A program made the position numbers and the translations under genes. The notes beneath the pieces were generated by a model. It saw only the letters and a list, made by a program, of their open reading frames with translations, ran no database searches and was not told the DNA's origin. Shown piece by piece: positions 26,578 through 34,177 of a stretch of DNA of 64,000 bases. Position 1 is the first letter of the stretch, and every line of letters begins with the position of its first letter. The stretch covers positions 1,488,001 to 1,552,000 of the forward strand of contig NZ_CP034142.1 of the NCBI RefSeq assembly GCF_003994855.1, written 5' to 3'. This stretch comes from Marinobacter sp. NP-4(2019). GTDB taxonomy: Bacteria > Pseudomonadota > Gammaproteobacteria > Pseudomonadales > Oleiphilaceae.

Positions 26578-28206
26578 ATGACCTCGATTTTTGACCAGGG
26601 TCTCGCACCCGTTGATGCCAACTACGCTGTTCAGTCTCCTGTTGATTTTATCGAACGCACGGCGACTGTGTACCCGGAATACCCGGCGGTGATTCACGGG
26701 GCGCTGCGCTATACCTGGCAGCAGACCTACGATCGCAGTCGCCGTCTTGCCTCGGCTTTGGCCGGTCGTGGCATCGGCCGTGGTGATACCGTGGCGGTGA
26801 TGCTGCCCAATATTCCCGCCATGGTGGAGTGCCATTTCGGCGTGCCGATGATCGGGGCGGTACTCAATACCCTCAACGTTCGCCTCGATGCGGAAGCCAT
26901 TGCCTTCATGCTGGGCCACGGCGAGGCGAAAGTGGTGATCGCCGATCGCGAATTCGGTGAGGTAATCCGAGATGCCGTCAGCCGCCTGGACACCAAGCCA
27001 CTGGTGATTGACGTTGATGACCCGGAATACGGAGAAGGCACCCAGGTCAGTGACCTGGATTACGAGGCCTTCCTGCAGGAAGGGGATCCGAATTACGCGT
27101 GGCAGTTTCCGGAAAACGAGTGGGATGCGATTTCGCTGAACTACACTTCCGGCACTACCGGCAACCCGAAAGGGGTGGTGTATCACCACCGTGGTGCGTA
27201 TATCAACGCCCTGGGCAATCAGGCCGTGTGGTCCATGGATATGCACCCGGTGTATCTCTGGACCCTGCCGATGTTCCACTGCAACGGCTGGTGTTTCCCC
27301 TGGACCATTACCGCCATGGCCGGTACCCATGTGTGCCTGCGCCGGGTGGACCCGGAAAAGATCCTGCAACTGATCCGCGATCACCAGGTGACCCACATGT
27401 GTGGTGCGCCGATTGTACTGAATGCGTTGCTGAACGTGCCCGAGTCCGCCAAGACCGGTATCGATCATGAGGTGAAGTCGATGACTGCCGGCGCCGCGCC
27501 CCCGGCGCAGGTGATCGGCGCCATTGAGGAAATGGGCATTGCGGTAACCCACGTCTACGGCCTGACCGAAGTGTATGGCCCGGTCACCGTCTGCGCATGG
27601 AAATCCGAATGGGATTCTTTGCCGCTGCACGAGCGCGCCAGGAAGAAGGCACGCCAGGGCGTTCGTTACCACACCCTGGCCGGCACCATGGTGGGTGATC
27701 CCAACACCATGGAACCGGTGCCCAAAGACGGCAAGACCATCGGCGAGATCTTCCTGCGCGGCAATACCGTGATGAAGGGCTACCTGAAGAACCCGAAAGC
27801 CACCGAGGAATCCTTCCGTGGCGGCTGGTTCCATACCGGGGATCTGGCGGTGTGGCACGAAGACGGCTACATGGAAATCAAGGATCGCCTGAAAGACATC
27901 ATCATCTCCGGTGGCGAGAACATCTCCACCATCGAAGTGGAGGATACCCTCTATCGTCACCCGGCCGTGCTTGAAGCCGCGGTGGTTGCCCGCCCCGACG
28001 AGAAGTGGGGCGAGACGCCCTGTGCCTTCATCACCCTCAAGCCGGAAGCCGGCGATGTCAGCGAGGAGGACATCATCAGCTTCTGTCGCGAGCACCTGGC
28101 CCGCTTCAAGGTGCCCAAGACGGTGGTGTTCTCGGAGTTGCCGAAGACATCCACCGGCAAGATCCAGAAGTTTGTGCTGCGTGACCAGGCAAAAGAGCTG
28201 GAATAA
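26578..28206 (+). CDS. Acyl-CoA synthetase (AMP-forming), AlkK/DmdB-like
   Basis: A 542-residue adenylate-forming ligase. The ATP-binding loop YTSGTTGNPKG lies near residues 183-193, the adenylate motif YGLTEVYGP near 328, WFHTGDLAV near 418, and the C-terminal catalytic lysine in TSTGKIQK near the end. It would activate a fatty or small organic acid with CoA. It resembles medium-chain AlkK-type and DmdB-type enzymes, but the substrate cannot be fixed. AGAGGA precedes the ATG. It is followed by a membrane permease (93-base gap with a hairpin), suggesting uptake and activation of the same acid, under the divergent two-component pair. Confidence 0.9.
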   Translation: MTSIFDQGLAPVDANYAVQSPVDFIERTATVYPEYPAVIHGALRYTWQQTYDRSRRLASALAGRGIGRGDTVAVMLPNIPAMVECHFGVPMIGAVLNTLNVRLDAEAIAFMLGHGEAKVVIADREFGEVIRDAVSRLDTKPLVIDVDDPEYGEGTQVSDLDYEAFLQEGDPNYAWQFPENEWDAISLNYTSGTTGNPKGVVYHHRGAYINALGNQAVWSMDMHPVYLWTLPMFHCNGWCFPWTITAMAGTHVCLRRVDPEKILQLIRDHQVTHMCGAPIVLNALLNVPESAKTGIDHEVKSMTAGAAPPAQVIGAIEEMGIAVTHVYGLTEVYGPVTVCAWKSEWDSLPLHERARKKARQGVRYHTLAGTMVGDPNTMEPVPKDGKTIGEIFLRGNTVMKGYLKNPKATEESFRGGWFHTGDLAVWHEDGYMEIKDRLKDIIISGGENISTIEVEDTLYRHPAVLEAAVVARPDEKWGETPCAFITLKPEAGDVSEEDIISFCREHLARFKVPKTVVFSELPKTSTGKIQKFVLRDQAKELE

Positions 28207-28264
28207 CCCAGCCTCGCTGACTGGCGCTCGCCGCCTCTAATTAACCCTCACAAAAACAACATCA

Positions 28265-28286
28265 GGTGCATGCATTGGCATGCACC
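28265..28286. promoter_or_regulatory. Perfect hairpin directly before the permease ribosome binding site
   Basis: GGTGCATGC and GCATGCACC form a 9-base perfect stem with an ATTG loop. The right arm abuts the GGAGG that serves the permease start at 28300. It could be an operator, an mRNA-stability hairpin or a translation control element. There is no T-run, so it is not a terminator. Confidence 0.55.
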
Positions 28287-28299
28287 CGGAGGCCTTATT

Positions 28300-29676
28300 A
28301 TGCAAATTTTTCATCGAAACAACGGGGAAGAGCAACCGTACTGGCCTGCAGGACCTTTCAAGATTCGTCTGCCGTTCGTCCATTACCGCTGGGAATTTGC
28401 GGAGATGGTCCAGGCGCTGATCATGTTCGTGGTCAGCCTGGCGATGATTCCACTGCTGGAGAAATACCTGGGTGTGCCGTACGACGTGGCGCTGGCCTAT
28501 GTGGTCATCTGCGGTATCGGTTTCATGTTACCGGCGTTGCTTGGCGTGCCGCTGGTGCCGGGCTGGATTACCCCGGGCATTCCGGTGGTCTTGCTGTTCC
28601 TCGGTGACTACGAACCGGGTCCCGAGGCGATTCAGGCGCTGTTCGCACTGCAGTTCCTGGTGTTCATCATCTTCCTGGTGCCGGGGGTTACCCGCCTCGG
28701 TAGCAAGCTGGTGGAGCTGATTCCCCGGTCGATGAAAGGCGGCATTATCATTGGCGCCGGTATCGCCGCGCTGATGGGCGAGATCGAAGCCGGCGGACGG
28801 CTGGCGGAAACCCCGATCTCGCTGATTGTGGGTGGTCTGGTGTGCCTGTATCTGATGTTTTCCGTGTCTTTCAAGGGCTTCGTGGATACCAGCAACCTTG
28901 CCCGCAAGATCGCCAACTACGGCATGGTGCCGGGGATGGTGGTTGCCATTCTGGTGGGTTTTGCCACTGGCGAGTACGCGGTGCCGAATGTCGAGTGGGG
29001 CATTACCAAACCGGCCTTTGACGAGTTGTGGAACTACCTGCCGTTTGCGGTTGGTTTCCCGGATGCCGAGGTGTTCATGTACGCCGTGCCGACGGCTGTG
29101 ATTGCCTACGTCATCGCCTTTGGCGACATCGTGGTGGGCCAGTCGCTGATGAATCGGGTGGATCACCTGCGCAAGGACGAAAACATCGACAACAGCATCG
29201 ACCGGGTTCACCTGGTGACCGCCATCCGCAACGGTGGTCACGCTTTCTTTGCACCTTACCCTGGCCTGGCCGGTCCGATCTGGACAGCGGTCACCGCCAC
29301 CATGGCGGAGCGCTACAAGTATGGCCGTAACGCCATGGATTCCATCTACAGCGGCGGCGGCACCTTCTGGATTACCGGTTTCATTGCGTTGTTCATATTG
29401 CCGCTGGTGAGCTTTTTCCAGCCGGTATTGCCCATCGCGTTGTCGCTGACCCTGCTGTTGACTGGCTACATCTGCCTGATGGTGGGTCTGGAGCAGTTGG
29501 AGAACAACACCGAGCGAGGTATTGCCGGCACCATGGGTGTCGTGCTGGCGGTCTATGGCGCGGGGTGGGGGCTGGCTACCGGCGCAATTCTCTATTTGCT
29601 GATTGAACGCACCAAATTGCTTGGTTTCACCGCGGACCCGGAAGCACCGGGCGCGAAAGTCGCGGAAGAGCACTAA
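28300..29676 (+). CDS. Polytopic membrane permease, SLC23-like/DUF3360
   Basis: A 458-residue inner-membrane protein with about 12-14 hydrophobic helices. The pattern of glycine-rich helices (KGGIIIGAGIAALMGEIE, IAFGDIVVGQSLMNR) resembles solute carrier family 23/DUF3360 transporters, which carry organic anions or nucleobases. The ATG at 28300 has GGAGG at ideal distance; a start ten codons upstream would run through the hairpin at 28265-28286. Next to the acyl-CoA synthetase it may import that enzyme's carboxylic acid, an inference from gene order. A strong terminator follows. Confidence 0.8.
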   Translation: MQIFHRNNGEEQPYWPAGPFKIRLPFVHYRWEFAEMVQALIMFVVSLAMIPLLEKYLGVPYDVALAYVVICGIGFMLPALLGVPLVPGWITPGIPVVLLFLGDYEPGPEAIQALFALQFLVFIIFLVPGVTRLGSKLVELIPRSMKGGIIIGAGIAALMGEIEAGGRLAETPISLIVGGLVCLYLMFSVSFKGFVDTSNLARKIANYGMVPGMVVAILVGFATGEYAVPNVEWGITKPAFDELWNYLPFAVGFPDAEVFMYAVPTAVIAYVIAFGDIVVGQSLMNRVDHLRKDENIDNSIDRVHLVTAIRNGGHAFFAPYPGLAGPIWTAVTATMAERYKYGRNAMDSIYSGGGTFWITGFIALFILPLVSFFQPVLPIALSLTLLLTGYICLMVGLEQLENNTERGIAGTMGVVLAVYGAGWGLATGAILYLLIERTKLLGFTADPEAPGAKVAEEH

Positions 29677-29730
29677 ACCGGTCGCCTCCGGCCTCTGCAC
29701 CGGAGGCGGTCCAACCCCTGTGTGTCCTTC

Positions 29731-29761
29731 GGGGTATTGGCATAGCCATACCCCTTTTTTT
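29731..29761 (+). terminator. Rho-independent terminator after the permease
   Basis: GGGGTAT (29731-29737) pairs with ATACCCC (29748-29754), with GGC/GCC extending the stem after a one-base bulge, followed by seven T residues. A second stem, CGCCTCCGG with CCGGAGGCG (29683-29691 and 29700-29708), lies just after the permease stop. Confidence 0.88.
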
Positions 29762-29897
29762 GACTGAATGTCATTTCGTGACAATTTGTCTGATTTCGCC
29801 TGTCTTCGACTTCCTTCCCTTTGCTTTTCAGGTTTAAACTGATGTGGCTGATTGTTTTTCGTCCGCCATCTCATAATCATAAAAACCGGAGGCAAGC

Positions 29898-30731
29898 ATG
29901 ACCATCAGCTCTACGCCTGACGACGTAAGGGTCGCCCCCCGGCACTTGCGGTTTGATGTCGCCGAGGATCTCAAGACCCTGTGGCACGGTAACGACGCCT
30001 TTCGTACCGCGTTTTTCAACGCCTTATCCCTGCAGTTTCCGGACGGTGAGCAGCAATTCATCAATGCCGTACGCCATTACCGGGACAGAGTTGATGATCC
30101 CAAGCTGGCGAAAGAGATTCGCGGATTTATCGGTCAGGAAGCGTTACACAGCCGTGAACACAAGAGCTATAACGAGGCCCTGAAAGCTCGTGGCTATGAT
30201 ATTGAGGGGCTGGACCGGCGATTCCGCAAGCATATGGAGTGGGTGGCCCGCCTTCCCCCAAGCCGTCAGCTCGCAGGCACCTGTGGCGCTGAGCATTACA
30301 CAGCTGTTTTGGCCAATGCGATTCTCAGCCATCCTGAATGGATGGACGGGGCAACCCCGACCATGAGGGCCCTGTGGCGTTGGCACGCCATTGAGGAAAC
30401 CGAACACAAATCCGTTGCCTTTGATGTCTATCGTCATTGCATTGGTAATGAACGGCTGCGACGCATTGTCTTCCTGTTCGTGACCTGGAATTTCTTCAAG
30501 TACACCTTTATCAATACCTGCAGCCTGTTGAAAACTGACGGCAAACTCTGGAGTCTGAGGACCTGGATCGGCGGTCTGAATTTTCTCTGGGGGAAGCCGG
30601 GGGTACTGCGCCAATGCCTGCCGGATTTCCTGGCCTATTTCCGCAAGGGATTTCACCCCTGGCAGCAGGATAACCGTTCACTTCTGGAGGACAATCTGCG
30701 GGAGTTGGAAAACGTGGCGCGAGAGTCGTAA
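29898..30731 (+). CDS. Ferritin-like putative metal-dependent hydrolase (PF10118 type)
   Basis: A 277-residue helical protein. Likely di-metal ligands are Glu51 (PDGEQQF), Glu81 and His84 (QEALHSREH), Glu132 (CGAEHYT) and Glu166 to His170 (AIEETEHK), the pattern of the PF10118 family. The cellular role of this family is not established. A clear GGAGG precedes the ATG, and it follows a strong terminator, so it has its own promoter. Near-identical hydrophobic segments (IVFLFVTWNFFKYTF) near residue 190 could touch the membrane. Confidence 0.85.
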   Translation: MTISSTPDDVRVAPRHLRFDVAEDLKTLWHGNDAFRTAFFNALSLQFPDGEQQFINAVRHYRDRVDDPKLAKEIRGFIGQEALHSREHKSYNEALKARGYDIEGLDRRFRKHMEWVARLPPSRQLAGTCGAEHYTAVLANAILSHPEWMDGATPTMRALWRWHAIEETEHKSVAFDVYRHCIGNERLRRIVFLFVTWNFFKYTFINTCSLLKTDGKLWSLRTWIGGLNFLWGKPGVLRQCLPDFLAYFRKGFHPWQQDNRSLLEDNLRELENVARES

Positions 30732-30841
30732 CCGGGGATTGCTGAAACAGTGATCACTTCGTGTAAGGCTGGCCACTGCCAAAAACAACGACAATAAAAA
30801 GGGAATTCCGCTTCAGGAATATCCCGCATTTGGAGGCACCG

Positions 30842-31792
30842 ATGCGAGTTGGATTAATCGTGGATTCTGCGTGCGACTTGCCCTTTGAATTCAGTCGCAA
30901 GCACGATCTGTTTGTACTTCCCGTCACCGCCGTGATCGACGGCCAGACCTACGTCGATAAACACGATCCTGTGACTACCCAGGAATTTTATCAAAGTGGT
31001 TTGTTGCAACGCGGCCATCATGCTGAAACACAGGCATTCAGTCCCGAGCAGATCCACGATCTGTTCATGGAAAAGATAGTCACACAGTACGACCTGGCAA
31101 TCTGTGAAACAGTTACCAGAACACGAAGCCTGATTTATCAGAACGCTTCAGAAGCAATGAACAGCGTGATGGCCCATTACCATGAACCCCGGAAGGCCGC
31201 CGGACGGGAAGGCCGGTTTTCCATGCGTGTCATTGACAGCAAGCAGATATTTGCAGGGCAGGGGTTACTGGCAGCGCATACGGTTCGGTTGATCGGACAG
31301 AATCTGTCGAAAAATGCTTTGCGTCATCAGGTGGACAGCTTTACGGACAAGATATACACCTGTGTTATTCCCCGGGATCTGCACTACATCCGTGAGCGTG
31401 CCCGTCGTCGGGGAGACAAGAGTGTGTCTGCCCTGGTGGCCTTTCTGGGTAAGGCGCTGAATATCACGCCGGTTATCTTTGGTCAGGGTGCCATTGGCGA
31501 GCCGGTGGCAAAAACGCGGGATTTCAACGTCGCCGTTGAGAAGGTGATGAACTACGCCGCTGCCAGGGTCGAGGCGGGCTTGTTAACGCCCTATGTAAGC
31601 CTGTCCTGCGGGTTGACCTGGACCGAGATTGAGGACCTTCCCGGCCTGAACAATCTCCGGGACGCCTGTGAACGTAACGGAGTGGAACTGCTGCTCTCCC
31701 AAATGGGGATCACCAGCAGCATCTATGTCGGGCCCGGCAGTCTCTGCCTGTGCCTGGCGGCGGAGCCCCATCATTTCAGGGATTTCCAGTAA
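30842..31792 (+). CDS. DegV-family fatty-acid-binding protein
   Basis: A 316-residue DegV-fold protein (MRVGLIVDSACDLPFEF, then the IDSKQIFAGQGLLA region). DegV proteins bind a fatty acid; in Gram-positive bacteria FakB uses this to present it to a kinase. No FakA-like kinase is seen here, so the role is open. The ATG at 30842 has GGAGG upstream; a TTG four codons earlier overlaps that site. A short hairpin (GGGAATTCC with GGAATATCCC) lies before the start. A hairpin terminator follows. Confidence 0.88.
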   Translation: MRVGLIVDSACDLPFEFSRKHDLFVLPVTAVIDGQTYVDKHDPVTTQEFYQSGLLQRGHHAETQAFSPEQIHDLFMEKIVTQYDLAICETVTRTRSLIYQNASEAMNSVMAHYHEPRKAAGREGRFSMRVIDSKQIFAGQGLLAAHTVRLIGQNLSKNALRHQVDSFTDKIYTCVIPRDLHYIRERARRRGDKSVSALVAFLGKALNITPVIFGQGAIGEPVAKTRDFNVAVEKVMNYAAARVEAGLLTPYVSLSCGLTWTEIEDLPGLNNLRDACERNGVELLLSQMGITSSIYVGPGSLCLCLAAEPHHFRDFQ

Positions 31793-31805
31793 TAACCCTT
31801 CCTCT

Positions 31806-31836
31806 GTGCGGCCGTGGGTAACTGACCCGGCCGCAC
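31806..31836 (+). terminator. Hairpin after degV-type gene
   Basis: GTGCGGCC (31806-31813) pairs with GGCCGCAC (31829-31836), with GGGT/ACCC extending inside after a two-base bulge. Only a diffuse T-rich stretch follows, so termination strength is uncertain. Confidence 0.5.
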
Positions 31837-31930
31837 CTGCTTATCGGTAATTTTGGCAAACCTTTCCCGTCGTTCTTCGTGTTAGCCTCTGGGCATCGGA
31901 TCTCATTCCAGAAACAGGACAGCTGACACC

Positions 31931-32965
31931 ATGACAAAAGGCAACACGGATCTCGCCAATGAGCTGCTTGAGCAGCATGTAAAATACGAAATGGCGGCAC
32001 TGAAAGGCACGAAGCTGCGTAAGTTTGTCGAGAATGAAGTCGATGAGCTGTTGAGCTATGCCGGTGAAGTTACCCTGGGCCGGATTACCTCGGAAGAGCA
32101 GGTGATGGGGGTGATTCAGCGTATTGTCGTGAATATGGAACTGGGTGACGGACTTCCTGAAATGGCTGCGGAAATGGCCACGGAAGTGCTGAATGCCTCC
32201 GTGCAGGCAGACACGACCCTGGGAGAGATCTTTACCCGCGAGCAGGCCACCGGTTTTCTGGAAGAGGCACTGGAGTTACGCCAGCAGCGTGAACGGATCA
32301 TCAGCGAGATCATGGCCCACCCGGTCTATCAGGAACTGGTGTCCAATGTGGTCTATCACGGCCTGGTGAACTACCTCTACGAAGACAACCTGATTACCAA
32401 GTCTGTCCCGGGGGTGGGCTCGGTGATGAAGTTCGGCAAGCGCATGGCCAACCGGGCCGTGCCTGGCCTGGATGAGACCTTCGAGCGGCGCATCAAGGCC
32501 TGGCTCTCCGACAGCCTGCCCGGGTTGATCAGCCGCAGCGAACAGTTCCTGCATCGCGCCCTGACGGATGCCGAGTTGAGGGACAGTGTGATGGCGGCCT
32601 GGGTCGCCGTGGAAGATCGTACCATTGAGGATTTGCACGAAGGGCTGGGTGACATCCAGTTGCAGGAATTCGTGGTCATGGGGTACGAGTTCTGGTTGCA
32701 ATTCCGCCAAACGCCGTACTTTGAGGGGTGTGTCAGGGCAGTGGTGTCGCACCTTTTCTCCAAATACGGTGACCGGCCCATTACCGACCTGCTGAACGAC
32801 GTTGGCGTTACCAGGGACGTCATTATGGCGGAGATCGATGGCTTTATACTGCCGGTTGTGGACGTTTTGCGGGAAGAGGGTTATGTTGAGGCCCTGGTTC
32901 GCCGCCGCCTGTCACCGTTCTACAAATCCGCTGCGGCGCGAAAAATTCTCCAGCAGGAGGCGTGA
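31931..32965 (+). CDS. Conserved-looking hypothetical protein, mainly helical
   Basis: A 344-residue protein that I do not recognise. It is rich in Glu, Leu and Val with no signal peptide or membrane helix. The N-terminal half looks all-helical (ANELLEQHVKYEMAALKG, EEALELRQQRERIISEIM). A small Gly/Pro/Lys segment (KSVPGVGSVMKFGKRM, about 160-175) splits it from a second helical half. Codon use is like its neighbours. AGGA lies 11 bases before the ATG. It runs into a LysE-type gene and may share its transcript, but no functional link is evident. Confidence 0.75.
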   Translation: MTKGNTDLANELLEQHVKYEMAALKGTKLRKFVENEVDELLSYAGEVTLGRITSEEQVMGVIQRIVVNMELGDGLPEMAAEMATEVLNASVQADTTLGEIFTREQATGFLEEALELRQQRERIISEIMAHPVYQELVSNVVYHGLVNYLYEDNLITKSVPGVGSVMKFGKRMANRAVPGLDETFERRIKAWLSDSLPGLISRSEQFLHRALTDAELRDSVMAAWVAVEDRTIEDLHEGLGDIQLQEFVVMGYEFWLQFRQTPYFEGCVRAVVSHLFSKYGDRPITDLLNDVGVTRDVIMAEIDGFILPVVDVLREEGYVEALVRRRLSPFYKSAAARKILQQEA

Positions 32966-33000
32966 TCGCAGGAGCCTCCAGCGTTTGTGTGGGGGCGATT

Positions 33001-33633
33001 GTGTTTTCGGAACTGTTCTGGGCCTACCTGGTTGCCATAACACTGCTGACTGTGACACCCGGCGTCGATACACTGTTGGTCATGCGCAACACCGGCCGGG
33101 GTGGTCTGAAAGATGGCTGCGTGACCAGCGCCGGTATATGCAGTGGTCTCTTCATCCACGCCACATTGTCCGCTTTGGGCATATCCCTTCTCCTGGTGGA
33201 AACTGCCTGGGCGTTCTCCGCGCTCAAGTGGGCGGGTGCCTGCTACCTGGTGTGGCTGGGTATTGGCTCGCTAAGACAGGCGATAAGGGGAGAAGATCAG
33301 CCCCGAGCCACCGAATCCTCTGTGGTCAGGCAGGCCGTTTCCCAGCGGGTATCCTTCCGGGAAGGCCTGTTATCCAACGTGCTCAACCCCAAAACCGCGC
33401 TGTTCTACATGGCACTGTTGCCACAGTTTGTTGATCCCACCGGTAATGCGTTCCAGCAGTCACTGATCCTGGCCGGGGTGCATTTCCTGCTGGCGATGTT
33501 CTGGCAATGTGGGCTGGCGTGGGTTGTTGTCAGCTTCAGGGGTCTGGGGGCGAGTATCCGGCTAAAGCGGGCGCTGAATGCACTGACCGGTGGGTTCTTT
33601 GTTGCCATGGGGGCAAAGCTGGCAGCAAATTGA
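33001..33633 (+). CDS. LysE/RhtB-family amino acid exporter
   Basis: A 210-residue inner-membrane protein with six expected helices and the LysE opening FWAYLVAITLLTVTPGVDTLLVMRN. The motif GLLSNVLNPKTALFYMALLPQF is the second family hallmark. It probably exports an amino acid or homoserine lactone-like compound. The GTG at 33001 was chosen because GGGGG lies at good distance and the helix begins right after it. In-frame GTGs at 32962 and 32989 are alternatives; the first overlaps the preceding stop. A shared terminator separates it from convergent fdxA. Confidence 0.88.
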   Translation: MFSELFWAYLVAITLLTVTPGVDTLLVMRNTGRGGLKDGCVTSAGICSGLFIHATLSALGISLLLVETAWAFSALKWAGACYLVWLGIGSLRQAIRGEDQPRATESSVVRQAVSQRVSFREGLLSNVLNPKTALFYMALLPQFVDPTGNAFQQSLILAGVHFLLAMFWQCGLAWVVVSFRGLGASIRLKRALNALTGGFFVAMGAKLAAN

Positions 33634-33657
33634 TGGGCGGGGGTGCTGAATGGGCAA

Positions 33658-33687
33658 AGAAAAGGGAAGCCGAGGCTTCCCTTTTCT
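33658..33687. terminator. Bidirectional terminator between lysE-type gene and fdxA
   Basis: A perfect 14-base inverted repeat, AGAAAAGGGAAGCC and GGCTTCCCTTTTCT, around GA. A/T-rich ends on both sides provide U-tracts for both converging genes. Confidence 0.85.
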
Positions 33688-33714
33688 GGATTCACGTCAC
33701 GGGACGCGCAGGCA

Positions 33715-34038
33715 TTACTTCTCCAGATACTGGAGCTTGTTGGGCTTGCCATCCCACTCTTCGGCGTCCGGAAGCGGATCTTTCTTCTCGGTGATGTTCG
33801 GCCATTTGGCAGCCAGATCAGCGTTGAGCTCAACAAACTGGACCTGATCAGCGGGCAGTTCATCTTCGGAGAAAATCGCCTCAGCGGGGCATTCCGGTTC
33901 GCACAGGGCGCAGTCAATACACTCGTCCGGGTCGATCACCAGAAAGTTCGGGCCTTCGTAAAAGCAGTCAACCGGACACACCTCTACGCAGTCGGTGTAT
34001 TTACACTTGATACAGTTATCAGTAACGATAAAGGCCAT
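33715..34038 (-). CDS. fdxA: 7Fe ferredoxin (one 3Fe-4S and one 4Fe-4S cluster)
   Basis: A 107-residue ferredoxin of the FdxA type. Cys9, Cys12, Cys17 and Cys21 lie in NCIKCKYTDCVEVCP, and a second set lies in CIDCALCEPECP. The C-terminal tail after residue 60 (LNADLAAKWPNITEKK) is the usual extension. It carries low-potential electrons in the cytoplasm. AGGAA precedes the ATG. It lies downstream of mutS on the same strand, separated by 139 bases that contain a short GGGAGC/GCTCCC hairpin. Confidence 0.95.
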   Translation of the reverse strand: MAFIVTDNCIKCKYTDCVEVCPVDCFYEGPNFLVIDPDECIDCALCEPECPAEAIFSEDELPADQVQFVELNADLAAKWPNITEKKDPLPDAEEWDGKPNKLQYLEK

Positions 34039-34177
34039 AGTTTGATTCCTGGTCCAGTGGTCAGTCTCATCAGTTTATAATATGAAGTGCGCGATATTGT
34101 AGGGAGCGGCCCCGGCTCCCGCAAGCATCAGGCCGCTATAAACTTATTACATAGATCAATCCGGCCGGTTTTGCTGT

